A stretch of 64,000 bases of DNA from Warburgia ugandensis. Its lineage: Eukaryota > Streptophyta > Magnoliopsida > Canellales > Canellaceae. Under the pieces are notes generated by a model, which saw only the letters and a list, made by a program, of their open reading frames with translations, ran no database searches and was not told where the DNA came from. How positions within the stretch are numbered: position 1 is the stretch's first letter; each line of letters begins with the position of its first letter. Both the position numbers and the translations under genes were made by a program. Shown here piece by piece: positions 34,897-47,519 of the stretch. The DNA is taken from assembly GCA_035236585.1 (NCBI GenBank), contig CP141127.1, positions 50,792,001 to 50,856,000 of the forward strand. The letters run 5' to 3'.

Positions 34897-37452
34897 TGTA
34901 ATACTCGAGCAATTTGCACCATTTTTAACGAAAATTGAACATTCTATAGGAAATAAACTGAGTTAAATGTTTCACTTTATTTAAAATAGTAAACGAAGGA
35001 ATTTGTGAGGAAACTTAGTACCATTAGATTCTACTCGAAAAGTGGAATCCAACGCCTCAAAAATCACCCAAAATGGAGTTCGTATGAAGAAGTTACAGCC
35101 GTTTAAAGATAGGGGTATTTCTAGAATTTAAACAGAAAATGTTTAAAATGAAAAAGGATGAAAAACGCAGGGGACCGTTTTGATAACGGCACCCCCTGTC
35201 GTCTTCCTCCTTAGACTTCTCCAGAAACCCTCAAATCTTGAATTTTTCGGCAAAAATAGAGAACCCATCTCTCTGCAATCTCCGGCAATGGCTAGGCCCT
35301 AGTCGGGCAGGCCATCTCCCCATGCCTCTCTTCTCTTGTTCCGGCCTTGCACGATTTTCCCCTTCTTCGAGTTTCCAGCAACCAAGGGTTTTCAGGCGGA
35401 AAGGAGGAGCCGCACCACCCGGAAAAGGGCGTCCCCATGCTACCCAGGTAAGCCCCTCCTTCCCTTTCCTCCATTTCACTTCCCCCAGGCCAAGATCCAT
35501 GCCAGATCTGGCCTTTTTCCAGCCAAATTTCTGGGTTGGAGGACATTCCCAAGCCGTTTAGACGGCCCTGCATGAACAAGGCGTCCCAGGGATGCCATGC
35601 TACACATGCACCTGGGACGGGTTCCAGGTGTACAACAGTGCATACACTGTCCCAGGTGCGGCCTTCAGGTGCGCGCACGACATGGGGCACGGGTCCTGGC
35701 TCAACCAGGATGCACGGAGTGCCCTGGGAGCTGAGACGCGCCATGCTACAAGGTGCATCCGTGCGATGATGCGCATGCAAAACACGGTCCCTGGCACGAC
35801 CTTTGGGCGCACACGCATGTGAGGCAATCACGGTTCAACTAGGATGCACGGGTGTCCTGGGAACTGGGACACGCGGACCCAATAAGACTTTAAAGCTAGG
35901 ATTAAAGGACAATTTACAGAGTTAGCTATGGAATAGTAGATCCACATCATAGGATCTAGCCTGACAATGAATTAGGCAAGGACCCATGGACCCTAAAAGG
36001 CAGATCTAGCAATCTAATAGATTGAAATTGATAAGGACTCCTTGTATCTATTCATACCCAAGTGTTTATAAATGAGACCCAGGGACGGGTTAAAGTGATA
36101 AAGGACGCGACTCCAGGAGACTTTGAGGTAGGTGCTCTATCGATACTAGACTTGTTAAAAGAGCCATGATTGTTTTATGCATGTTTTAAGTATAAGTTAT
36201 ATAACTTGTTTAGCATGACTTAATTGAGCATACATATGATAAATGCTTTATGCATAGATATGTTTCGGCATAGATATGTTTTGCAAATAATTGCATATAC
36301 ATTATGCATAGATATGTTTTGCAAACAAATGCATATATTGCATGATTTGTGAGCATTGAGTTTCTGAAAGATTGCATGTCCTTGAGGGTTACCAAAAGAC
36401 GCTGGAGTGCCCAAAAGATGCTCGGTAGGCAATTGTGAGGGACCCAAAGAGGACAGGTTTTGAAAAAGAGGTTTTCACTTGTTTGATTTGATATGATTTG
36501 GGCTGATAACCTAGTGGGCACTATGCCGAGAGGTTTGGGTTGACCTCTAGCCTCTACCACTATTAGGTGGATGGGTACCATGCCCAAAAAGGGCAACGTC
36601 CCTACTTCGACTGCATGTGGTACAGGGGCCTACCACTGGTGTCATGACAGTGGGTCGAAGTGTCATATGTCTCGTGGAGGCATATGACCCTGTGTCCTCA
36701 GGTACTCGGGGACCACACGGCGGCGAGGTCGTGGGCATAGTTGGACCCTATGGTTTGAGGATTTACTTGCATTGCATATGGCATGACATGAGGTTGGTCG
36801 ACCATACCAGATATCCATGAGTTCGATTCAGTGGAGCATCTTATGCATATCATTATGTTTATGACATATGATACTTTCGACTTGGATTATGCTATTTCTT
36901 TAAGTCGTCTGTATTCCAATTTGACAGTGGTTTTTAATATCCATATTGACCATGATTGTTCGAACATGCACATGATTTAAAGAGCATATGATTTTAAACA
37001 TAGCATGCATTGTACAACTAGTAGTGGTAGACTGCTACTGAGTATAGTATATACTCACCTTATCCTTAACAATTTTCAGGATAGTTCCATTCATGAGTAG
37101 AGGACGCCTATGTTAGTGCTATGAGCAAGTGAATAAACAAAGGAGACAACTATACATGTGAGTAAACTCTCTACCCTTTGGACAAGTATTTCTATTAATT
37201 TACAGTTCGGCTATGTGCTGTGATTGGAAAAACCTGAGGAAAAACATTTATGATTTCTAAAGTTTTTCAAAAACTACTTTAGTTGTTGTAAAAGCAAATG
37301 ACACTCAGGGTTTTCAAAATGAGTTTAAAATGTGAAAGCTTTTCCGCTGCATTGCATGGTTTTTTATAAAATGGTTTTCAAATAGGGATGCATCCCACAT
37401 TAGGAATTAGATATTGCATTTAAAAATGCATGGGAAAACCCGGGTCATCACA
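34897..37452 (+). repeat. A2 3' LTR, promoter deleted
   Basis: Begins TGTAATACTCGAGC and ends GGGTCATCACA. Near 35240 it jumps from CCTCAAATCTTGAA to TTTTTCGGCAAAAATAGAG. The stretch holding the TATA box in the 5' LTR, more than 100 bp, is gone. GC islet about 35580-35820 and splice-like signals are kept. Confidence 0.93.
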
Positions 37453-38440
37453 GTAAGCTTTTAGATGACCTTAAGGAACATAATATTGCTCTAGGGTCGA
37501 TGATAGCAGACATAAAAAGATTAGTCCAGCAATCTACATGCATAGGATACACTTAGAAGAAAATGCAAAACCTTCTAGAGAAACTCAAAGACAACATAAT
37601 TCCCATATGAAGGATGTGGTTAGAGATAAAGTCCTAAAGCTTTTAGATGTTAGTAATATATATCCTATCTTTGACAATACTTGGGTCAGCCCCATTTAGG
37701 TTGTACCTAAGAAATTTGGGACCATGGTAGTAAAAAATGAGGATAATGAGTTAGTCCCCCCACTCACATGGCCACTGGGTGGAGAGTTTGCATTGACTAT
37801 CGAAAGTTGAATGCGGTCATGAGGAAAGATCACTTTCCTCTACCCTTCATTGACCAAATGTTAGAGAGGTTAGCTAGACATAGCTATTACTATTTTTTGG
37901 ATGGATATTCCAGCTATAACCAGATGCCTATAGCACCAGAGGGTCATGAGAAGACTACCTTCATTTGGTGCTTTGGAACCTTCGCTTATTGACATATGTT
38001 TCTTAGGCTTTGCAATGCTCCAACTGCATTTCAAAGGTGTATGTTGAGTATTTTCTCTGATATTGTAGAAAGGTTTCTTGAGGAGTTTATAGATGACTTA
38101 TCAATATTTGGGTCATCATTTGATGAGTGCCTGCACCACTTAAAGTTAGTTCTAGCAAGGTGTAAGGAGACAAATCTTATTTTAAACTAGGAGAAGTGTC
38201 ATTTTATGGTACAAAGTGGGATATTTTTAGGCCACATAATATCACCTAATGGGATAGAAGTTGATAAGGCAAAAGTGGATTTGATAGCCAACCTTCCCTC
38301 ACCAAGGACAATGAATGAAATTTGCTCCTTTTTAGGCCATGCTGGCTTTTACAAATGCTTTGTTAAGGATTTTATCAAAATTGCCAAGCCCCTCTACAGT
38401 TTACTTACAAAGGAGGCCATTTTTTTACCTTGACGAGGAC
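37453..38440 (+). pseudogene. pol: Element E (Athila-like): reverse transcriptase
   Basis: After the right GTAAG copy the pol frame resumes (LLDDLKEHNIALGSMIADIK). RT motifs of the Athila lineage follow: TGWRVCIDYRKLNAV, DHFPLPFIDQMLERLA, FLDGYSSYNQMPIAPE with a catalytic Asp near 37900, then FIDDLSIFGSSFDECL (IDD at 38089-38097). GIFLGHIISPNGIEVDKAKV and FLGHAGFYKCFVKDF complete it. Stops at 37990 (TGA) and 38188 (TAG) stand where Arg and Trp are usual, so both fit C:G to T:A changes. The copy is inactive. Confidence 0.93.
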
Positions 38441-38900
38441 TATAAGAAAGCATTTGAGTGACTAAAAGTCAAGTTGACTTCTACACGAATTATTCAACAA
38501 CTAGATCAGAATGCACCATTTGAGATTATGTGTGATGCGTCTGATTATGCCATTGGAGCTGTTTCAAGCAGCGCATCAATAAATGTCCCCATGTAATATA
38601 TTGTGCTAGTAAAACACTAAATGTGATGCAACTTAATTATTCAACAACAGAGAAAGAGTTGTTAGTTGTAGTGTTTGTTTTGGATAAGTTTAGTCCTTAC
38701 TTGTTGGGGTCTAAAGTTACAGTGTACTTGGATCACGCAACTTTAAAGTACCTCCTTTCTTAAAAGGATGCACAACCTAGGTTGATCCATTGGATACTCT
38801 ACTATAGGAATTTGACTCAGAAATTTGGGACAAGAAAGGTATCAAAAATGTTGCAGTAGATCACTTATTCAAACTAATGGTGGAGCATACTAGAGATCAC
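38441..38900 (+). pseudogene. pol: Element E: RNase H remnant
   Basis: Frameshifted pieces carry FEIMCDASDYAIGAV (first catalytic Asp), ELLVVVFVLDKF-like sequence and a YLDHATLKYLL stretch, in the usual order after RT. Stops and indels break every frame. Confidence 0.82.
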
Positions 38901-39098
38901 ACACCTATAATTGAATCCTTCCTAAATGAACAGCTATTGCATATTTCTCCGTTGCCTTAGTATAGTGATATTAGTAATTATCTTGTTGCTGGACAAATGC
39001 CTAATCATTGGACCTAATAAGATGAAAAGAGAGTTTTGACTGAGGTTTGATATTTCACTTGGGAAGACCTATACTTATTTAAGTACTATCCTAATCAG

Positions 39099-40190
39099 GT
39101 GATTAGGAGATGTGTGCTAGATAGTGAGCATAATCAAATCATCTCCTTTTTCCATGATCATACATGTGGGGGCCATTTTAGCCCAAGAAAGATAGCTGCA
39201 AAACTTTCACAGTATGGTTTTTATTGGCCTATCATATTTAAGGATACGCATGCTTACTACACAACATGTGTGAGGTGTCAAAGATTGGTAGTTTAGGGAG
39301 GAGACATATGATGCCCTTAAACCCAATACTTATTGTAGAGCCATTCGATGTTTGGGGCATAGATTTCATGGGACCCTTCCCTAATTCTTTTGAAAGTCAA
39401 TACATCATAGTGGGAGTGGATTATGTATCCAAGTGGATGGAGGCTATACTCGACAAAACCAATGACCACAAAGTCATGGTAAAGTTCTTAAAAGAAAATA
39501 TCTTTACAAGGTTTGGTACTCTAAGAACCATAATATGTGATAGGAGGAGACACTTTTGTAATAAAGTGTTTGGGAATTTAATGAAAAAATATGGTGCCAA
39601 CAATAGAATAGCTACCCCATACCACCCCTAGACCAGTGGTCAAGTAGAGGTATTTAATAGGAAGACAAAGCAAATTCTAGAGAAGATAGTCAATCCAAGT
39701 AGGAAAGACTGGTCTATGAGACTCAACAATGATTTGTGGGCTTATCGTACAATATATGAAACCCCCATAGGAAGGTCACCTTATCACCTGGTCTATGAAA
39801 AGGCCTACCATTTGGAAGTAGATTTAGAGCACAAAGCATATTGGGCTATCAAAAAGCTCAATTTTAACTTAGATTCTACTAGGACCCACTAAAAACTACA
39901 ACTTAATGAGTTGAAAGAATTGAGGAAAGATGCATATGACTTTGTATGATTATACAAAGACCAGATGAAGGTTGCATATGATCACCAAATTTTAAGAAAA
40001 TCCTTCACACTTGGACAAAAAGTCTTATTATATAACTCTAGATTGCATCTCTTCCGAGGAAAACTTAGATCTAGATGAACCGGACCTTATATAGTAGTAC
40101 ACACTATTTATCCTCATGGGGCCATCAAGATTGAGAAGGATGGAGAAATCCAAAAAGTCAATAGTTAGAGGTTAAAACCTTTCCTAGAGA
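39099..40190 (+). pseudogene. pol: Element E: Athila-type integrase
   Basis: A zinc-binding N-terminus (HDHTCGGHF ... CVRCQ) is followed by the catalytic core: Asp in WGIDFMGPFPNSF, Asp in TIICDRRRHFCN and Glu in [11 protein letters not shown]. The C-terminal part reads [16 protein letters not shown] and later TGPYIVVHTIYPHGAIKI, the GPY-type end. TAG stops near 39293 and 39629 and several later stops interrupt it. The order and style identify the Athila lineage. Confidence 0.92.
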
Positions 40191-41983
40191 TTCTTAATCT
40201 TGAGGTTGATGAGATACTATTAGTGGCAGCTCAATATCATGACCCGCCTTAGATTACGACTACAGGAACCCTTATAGGGTACCATCATTACACTCATCAT
40301 TATGTCTGGCTAAAGATATAAAACTTAACACTCCCTAGGAGGTAACCCTGATGTTTTTAAAATATCCATCTTCTACATCTTTCCATATAGGTTCCTATGT
40401 TTTCAAACATTAGGGACAATGTTTCATTCAGTTGGGGGGTGTAGATGCATATAGGGATTTTGAATTTTCTTGAGTTTTAAGAAGAAAAAAAAACATGTTT
40501 GAAAGAGTTCCCTTACTATGATGAGAACTAGATGTTTAGAGTTTAGTATTTCTAATGTTTCCACCTCTTAATGGGAGTGTATATGATTAGTTTTGCATGT
40601 TATTAAGGTGTTGAAGCATTTTATGAAAGTTAATTCTAGGAAACCATTTATACACAATGCATATTCAAGACTAAAAAGATGTATGACTTACAAACCCTGA
40701 GGAAAATTAGTGGAGACCTATAACCAAGTAAGTTTAGAGACTACCTTCTTTCAAGAGAGTTATAAGTAATTCCACACTTTCTCCAGTGTGCATAACTTAT
40801 TTTTATCCTATTATCCATGTTTTCATTATCTATTAAGAGTAAATAGGAATAATAGCTTTACTTCTAAAAAAATTATTAAATCTGATAGGCTTTAAAGAAA
40901 CCTAGGAAATGATATAGGCCATCCTTGTTCAACTTAGAGACATAAAACATGCCCAGTATATTCTATACCACTAGTTAGCCCTTCGAGCCTACTATTAAGC
41001 CTTTCTTTCTTAACCCCAATCATTTTAACCCACAAGAACAAGTAAAATAAATAACCATTACCCATTTTCTAGAGTTAATAGAAAAATTCAAAAGAGGATA
41101 AAAAGTCAAAGAAGTGAGCAAATTAGCAGACTTTCTTCAAAAGAAGCCAAAAGAAAAAGAAAAAAAAGGTGAAAGATAAGAATACAAAGGAAATTCACTT
41201 CAACAAAACCAAAAAGTGTCCTAACATATATTCATTGAAGAACTCTACTCAATTTTGAACCTTATAAATCCTTATACCCTTCTTTAGATTACCTAAGCCT
41301 ATGTTTCATCCTAGTTGAAGACTTGTGGACCTTAAGTGGAACATAGCCTCAAAGAGGAGATAAAAAGAAGGAATTAAGGTAAAATACTCCTACTATTCTT
41401 GGTGATAACATCCACTCTTAAGGATCACTTTCCTTTGTCTCTTTACTACTTAAAAATTTATGTGCACAATTAGCTTTAATGAATCCAGTCACATAATGAG
41501 AGAGATATGTTTAAACCCTTATATGAGAGCTCCATTTCTCAGAGTATACCTAAGAGGATTTGAGGTCAAGGCATATTTCTAATAGAGTTTAAGCATATCT
41601 AGTTAGAAGTCATGACTTAAATGGTTGTACACACACATGCACTCTGAGAAATAACTAGAATGAAATGTCTTTAGTATATGTGTATGATTTGTAAAATGGT
41701 CAATCTTCTCCATTAAGTTGTGAAAAACTAGTAGAGTGCTAAAGAATGAGGATTCTCTGAGATGGAATAGTGGAATCAACCTTAGGAAATTTTGTAGTTG
41801 TATTCACTGCAAACTCTCATGAGACCTAACTTGTCTGCTAGGGGTAACCTAGGAGTTTAAGGGCTTATTGCATGTGCTAGATGCAATCACGAGTACCTAT
41901 GAATGTGGCACCTTGTATTTGTTTCTGAAAAATGATTGTCTACAAGTTTTTCTCGAGACTAGCAAAATGCTTGTTGGGGGCAG
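40191..41983 (+). mobile_element. Element E: 3' noncoding region with two G-runs
   Basis: About 1.8 kb without a gene; no envelope-like open frame was found. One G-run (AGTTGGGGGGTGTAG, about 40432) follows pol, and a second (TTGTTGGGGGCAG, 41971-41983) directly precedes the 3' LTR and is the polypurine tract. Parts of the region reappear on the minus strand at 58850-59330 and 52860-53630, in element G. Confidence 0.8.
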
Positions 41984-44191
41984 TGATATGGGTTTAATTT
42001 TACATAAAAACCACCCATTAGTATCCATATGTTTCAACTTATAGGGGTAAATTAGACTTTTTGGACCAAAATTCATAACACATGCATTTTTGACCTAATA
42101 ACCCAAAAGTTTGTCATTTTATAGGTCTAGAAGCTAGTCCAAGGTAAGGAAGTGATTAATCATGTTTTTCTAGGATTTAACTAGGATTTTTCACTTTTTG
42201 TAAAAAGTAAGATGGTGATCCAATGGCCTAGAGCGATCGGGATGGAATTGAAGATCAAGATCAAAAGATAGAGTCAAAGCCTCAAAATCATCTTATGGAC
42301 TAGTAATGGATGTGATTAAAGGAGCTAAACACGGCCAAAGTTGGCCTGTGAAGTAAGCCATGCATTCCCACCACTTTTGCATGGAAGCCACTTAAGCCAC
42401 CTTAGCCATATAAGCCATGAAAGAATATGGCAAGCTAAGGAATTCAAGCCACTCAAGCCAAGGGTTGAAGGCAAGAAAAGAAGCCAATGAAGGTTCCTAA
42501 GCTAGCCATTTAAACTATCAAGCTAAGCTAAATGGAAGTTTAGGATTGGAGATGATTCAAGAGAGTTATCCATGAGTTATTTTGAAGATAATTAAAGGAA
42601 ATTGGATTAAAATATGATCCCATGTGGACCAATAGGATAAGAGCAACCAATTTTTACAGTTTTTCTCACTTCTCCCCACTTTTCTTTAATTTCCACCTCA
42701 CCAATAGATGCACTACGAATTTCCAAATAGGAAACTTCCCAACCAACCAAATTTCTCCACCTATGATTTTTAGATGTCTTTGAGTACTGCTACAATCTTT
42801 TAAGGTTCATGCTTCTTCCTCAAGTGTTCAACTTATGATTTCTGGAGTTTTGGTTCATCTTAGAAGGTTGGTTAGCCTTTGTTGGAATTTTCTTCTTTTC
42901 ATGTTAGTTTGCCTTATTTTTCCTTTAGCTTTCCTTAATTTTAAACTAAGATTCAAGTATGGTTTTCCCTTGTAGTGACAACCAAGGGAAGTCATCTTGA
43001 ATCTATTTTTGTTCTTTATCTTTCATTGCATCTTTATTCTCTTTTAGGCCTCTTGATTTCTAGCTTTGTTTGCTTAAGTTCCATTGGATTGTTGCCTTAT
43101 TTTGCATAGGATTCTCCCTTGATTTCAAGCATACTTGTTCATGAGTGAATATTGGAACGATTGAAGAAGAGTTTGGCTTCTAATTCAGGAGTGATTAAGA
43201 TTAAGTGAACATCATTGTAGTAGCAATTAATTTTCAGATTTGGATTACATGTATGGAATGTTATGTTGATGACTTTTTGGATATGATTCAATGATATTAG
43301 TTTGAATTTGCAATTCATGTTTGTGTCCAGCAGTAAATTAACTTTGTTCTTGAATGTTTGAATTCCTTAAGTGATTAATTTCATGTTTTACATTTTATAG
43401 TAATTGAACCTTACTACTAGAATTTGTTTGCATGAATGGTGTATGTTAATTTCCACCACAATATAATCTTGTTCACTTAATTTTTCAATCCCCAATTAGG
43501 TTGTAAGATAACTTAGTTAATGTTAGAAATAGATTGCATGCTTAGCTTTCCGAAAGTAGCTGATTGAATCCACTCTTATCCAATGAATCATGCATACCAT
43601 TCCATGGTTACATGTATCCTAATTGGGTAGTTTTATTTTCATTGTTGTTAGTAATTGTTTTCATTAATTTCTTTTGTTTAGTTGTAGTTAGATTTCATTA
43701 TTTTGCATCTTATTTAGTTAGAAAGTAATCAAATTTTCCATACTTATTAAAATAGTTGATTTGGTAGCTTACTTTTCTTAGTTTTGCATGATTAGGAAAG
43801 TAGTTTGTTAAAGCATGTTTCCATTAGATTGGTTACTCATTTCATGTTTAAGAAAGTTAGTTTACTAAATTTGATAAATTGCATTTTAGGAAAGTTTTAG
43901 TTTGGAAAGTCATAAAATTAGAAGTTTTTAATTTTAGAAAGTTTTAATTTTAGAAAGTGCATTTTAGGAAAGTTTCCCATTTAGCATGTTTCTTGTTTTT
44001 TCTTGGTTTTCAATTTCATGTATTGATTTCCATTATAACTTTAGGTAAAAAATCACTTGAATTTTGGCTAGGTTAGATAGTTTAAAGTAGGGACCACTAG
44101 CATCATAATAGTTCACTCCTCATGAGATTGACCTTACTAGTGTACTCTTTTGCAAATGATTGGTGCACTTGCCAATTTATTTAAAATAGCA
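41984..44191 (+). repeat. Element E 3' LTR
   Basis: Starts TGATATGGGTTTAATTT right after the polypurine tract and ends near AAATAGCA; the exact last base is set by analogy with the LTRs of G and F. Related LTRs lie at 53632 (plus), 52858 (minus) and 61439 (minus). No clear TATA box remains. Confidence 0.8.
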
Positions 44192-45099
44192 ACAGCCATC
44201 CCTTGGCAGCTAGCTTAAAATTGATGCCAACTAATAAGTAGTTTCAACCACACATTCCTATGCTTCTGAAGATCAACCCAATCCAACATAAGGAATCTTG
44301 TAGCTGTGTCCTTCTCATTCCACTCGTATGAGGGAAAGGTCCTCTCAATGCTCTAATGCCTGGATTGAGACAAATTTTAAATTAAAATTTCTAAGACATT
44401 TAATATATTTGATATTAATGAGTGTTGTTCCTTAATGTTATGGTAGGATCACTCTAATCAATAGCAAAAAAAGTAAACTAGCCTAACCTAACTTCTAATT
44501 TAACATAAATTAATTAAATCTAAATCAAAGCAATAAAAATTTAAATATATAAGCGAAGCTACAACTAAGGAAAAGAACTATCCTACAAATTATGCTAAAT
44601 AGTATCTACTTTCCACTATTTATTTATTTTTTTCACTTGCTTGTTACAATGATTGAGAAAGAGAAAATTACAAGGAAAGAATAATAAGGATAAAATAAAA
44701 AATAACATTAAATATTTCAAAGTTCTAAGAAGCTTTTTCAACATTTTCTTCATTCATCATGTGTAAAATGTATCCAAGAACCTCCATCTCAAATTTCACT
44801 AAAATCCAATAAGAAATAAAAGAGAAACATGGGCCTACAGTTAGTGTGATTGTGCTTTAGAGATTGTCTCTATCATTTCTTCCAGAAAATAAACTTTTGA
44901 AACTACTAACTATTGACTACAGATTCATGCTTCAAATTCTTTCTTACTTAATTACCTTCTAAATAAGGTACTGCACACTAAAACATGATGAGAATTGAAT
45001 GAGATATAAATGCATAAAAATATGTGTGATTGTCTGTAGCACTTGAATATTACAAGAAATTTCCTATATATACCCCATAAATCAGTGAGTATGTAATGA

Positions 45100-45500
45100 A
45101 GATGGGTACTTCGGCCAATGATTTCCCCACATTAGAGATTCAAAAATTCTATGAAATTTTGTATCTAGTATAATTGGATATCAAAGAAATCAATGGTATG
45201 GTTATATTTTGTATATAACCTACATATATGGAGATATTCAATCAGAAAGATGAATAGTTTATCATGTTACTATGTATACTAGTGAGCGCGTGATGAAGTT
45301 GGTTACTTTGACCCTTAAATTTTCTAACTTTCTTATTTATTCTTTTAGTTAAATTTCTTATCTATCTTAGTCAAATGTTAAGGAATCCATTGGTACAATT
45401 AGATTTTGTAGAAAACCAATGTAGATGGAGATATTGGATACAAAATATGACAGGTTCATCATGGGTAGTAATAGTACCTCTTACGGTTTGCTTCGAGAAA
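45100..45500 (+). repeat. Degenerate repeat, period near 195 bp
   Basis: GATGGGTACTTCGGCC (about 45101) and AAGTTGGTTACTTTGACC (about 45294) head two similar units. Both continue through TGGTA...TTTTGTA...AACC...GGAGATATT to TATCATG or CATCATG. A third, weaker start (ACGGTTTGCTTCG) lies about 195 bp further on. The units are clearly related but strongly diverged. Confidence 0.5.
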
Positions 45501-46011
45501 ACTCATCCAAAATTTCACAAAATTGATAGAAAATGATATGAACTTTTTTACTAATACTAAGGAAAACACCCACAATGATTTAAATCATTGGAAAAAAAAT
45601 AAAACAAAAACATGACTAAAAGAAGGAAATCCTAATGTTCTATTTTCACATGCAATAATAGTAGAAAGATGAGACAAGATTAAGTTTTCTTGCTCTACAG
45701 TTGCTTGTACTCTAGAAGACTTAATTCAACTTCTTCTTGAGAGATATGGGAGCATTATTAATAGTTTAGATCATGGATTATCACCAAATGGAAGTCACAC
45801 AAGGGAGAAATCTAATGCTTTGTTGCTACACACCCATAAGGATGGTAATAGTGGAACATGGGTGGAAAACTTGGATTGCACCCCACTTTCTTGCTCTCCT
45901 CTAGGGGAAATCAAATGGTAAAAGACTTGAAAACTTGGTTCTAGATTTGCCTCTATCAGATTTTGGATTTAACCTCTTACTTATAGTCATTCATAACATT
46001 TAAAGGCTAAG

Positions 46012-46245
46012 ATGATAGTAGTAGAAGGTAAAAGAGATGAACTAGTAAGCATCACACAATATGCTATAATGAAATTTCAAAACAAGATAACAGATAGAAA
46101 AACTTTCAAAGATATATTTCATTTACTTAAATCCAAGCAATTACAAAGAGAGAATTATACAAAACCACAAGAATTAATAAGAACAATGTACTGCTACCTA
46201 ATGGATCATATCAGGGAGTTAGAGTTTACTCCTCCCTTCAACTGA
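46012..46245 (+). CDS. Short open frame of unknown standing (77 aa)
   Basis: A 77-residue frame starting MIVVEGKRDELVSITQYAIM, lysine-rich, with no signal peptide or known motif that I recognise. It lies alone in AT-rich DNA, with no evident promoter or neighbouring exon. It could be a chance frame or a remnant of an old repeat; I give it little weight. Confidence 0.12.
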   Translation: MIVVEGKRDELVSITQYAIMKFQNKITDRKTFKDIFHLLKSKQLQRENYTKPQELIRTMYCYLMDHIRELEFTPPFN

Positions 46246-47384
46246 TCCACACTTTGCTCTCCTCTCTTTTTCCTTTCTCTCCTCTTACTTCTCTCTCTCC
46301 ACACCCTTTTGGATGTTCAAGCCTCTTCCTCTTATAAAGAGAAAGGAGCTACTCCCTATCTCCTTGAGCTCCCAACGCACCTATCATTGACTCTCTCCTC
46401 CAATCACACCATCCATTGATGAAAGTAGAATGTTCTAAGTGCTTTCTCTCCATAGCATTAATAGCTCCCTCTTGTTTATAAGAAGTCAAGAAATTAGCTT
46501 ACTGCTAGCTAATACCTCTCCCTATGCAACATGGTTGAGCTACCATGCTTGAGATCTCCACCCTCCATTCGTCCATCCATTTCCAATTACTTGTTTTTGA
46601 ATTGATCTTTGCTTTTGGAAACCATCAAGTGAAATTCCTCATCATCACTTGATATTCCATACACTCCCTTATCATCCATATGTTATACATTCTTCCACTT
46701 TCTACATTCCCAACCTTGTGGGCCCTTGCTTAGTGTAGGAATGAAGGAGTAAGTGGAACCCATGTTTGATCATCCATTTTCACACCATAAGATGAGTAGT
46801 CTAGGCTTGCATGAGCTTGGTGGTAAAATTACATGGAATGACCCTCAAAGACATGCTTCTTCAATTGATCTAGTTCATAAAAATTAGATTGAACTATGCC
46901 ATCCATTTATATTTAAACTTGATGAGCGACATAAATTGTTGATTGGCTTGATCTCTCCACTTAGATCTTAACATACATCCTACAAAACATAGAAAAATCC
47001 TAATTAGTATTATTTTACCAATAGTTTTAAACATATTTTCCTTTGGATGAGGATTTAACATTAAAAATACACCGGATCATGGTTAGATAAAAATTAATTA
47101 GTTTAGTGCAAATTCATCATATGATGTAAAATTGATCGATCTAATGCACTAAAACAATACAAAATTTGAGGTGTTTGGATACAATACTGAGCACTACTAA
47201 TACACATAGGAAACTTGATATAAAATAGATGGAATGGTGACCTAGAGATTGATAGCAACAAATCTAAGAATTAGATAGACAAAAGGGAGAACTTTTTTCT
47301 ATTGCTTCTCATGTGCATGTTTGTAAGCTATTCAAATTCTTTTTAGATTTCAAAAAGAACATATACATACATACACACACATAT

Positions 47385-47386
<2 letters not shown>

Positions 47387-47430
<44 letters not shown>
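47387..47430. repeat. (AC)22 microsatellite
   Basis: Twenty-two perfect AC units, preceded by imperfect ATAC/ACAC and followed by ATATATAT. The open frames across it are repeat artefacts. Confidence 0.97.
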
Positions 47431-47438
<8 letters not shown>

Positions 47439-47519
47439 GTTCCAATACTGGATCTCAAAATAATGTTTGAGTACTCACATGATTTATGCTTTTTGCATCC
47501 TGAAATTTGAATAAGCATT

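Larger units (their letters stand above)
28738..37452 (+). mobile_element. Element A2: second complete copy of the non-coding LTR family, 8.7 kb
   Basis: LTRs at 28738-31444 and 34897-37452, primer site at 31446, polypurine tract just before 34897, and a 5-bp duplication different from A1's. The interior (31445-34896) follows A1 line by line and is equally non-coding. Two independent insertions of the same non-coding interior show that the family moved in this state. It sits in the protease-RT linker of element E. Confidence 0.93.
44192..47386. other. AT-rich interval without a recognised gene
   Basis: About 3.2 kb between element E and a microsatellite. I see no conserved coding motif, RNA gene or LTR pair. 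It contains a degenerate repeat (45100-45500) and one short open frame (46012). It may be the host DNA into which E inserted, or an older unrecognised repeat. Confidence 0.5.

Noticed and set aside
35292-35831. 179-codon minus-strand open frame in the A2 3' LTR
   Set aside because: It is another GC-islet artefact; the matching frames in the other A LTRs have different lengths and breaks.
40191-41983. Possible envelope-like gene downstream of the Athila-type pol
   Set aside because: No open frame or membrane-type stretch of useful length is present; the region looks non-coding in both E and G.
47309-47518. Open frames across the (AC)n tract
   Set aside because: Their length comes from the dinucleotide repeat.
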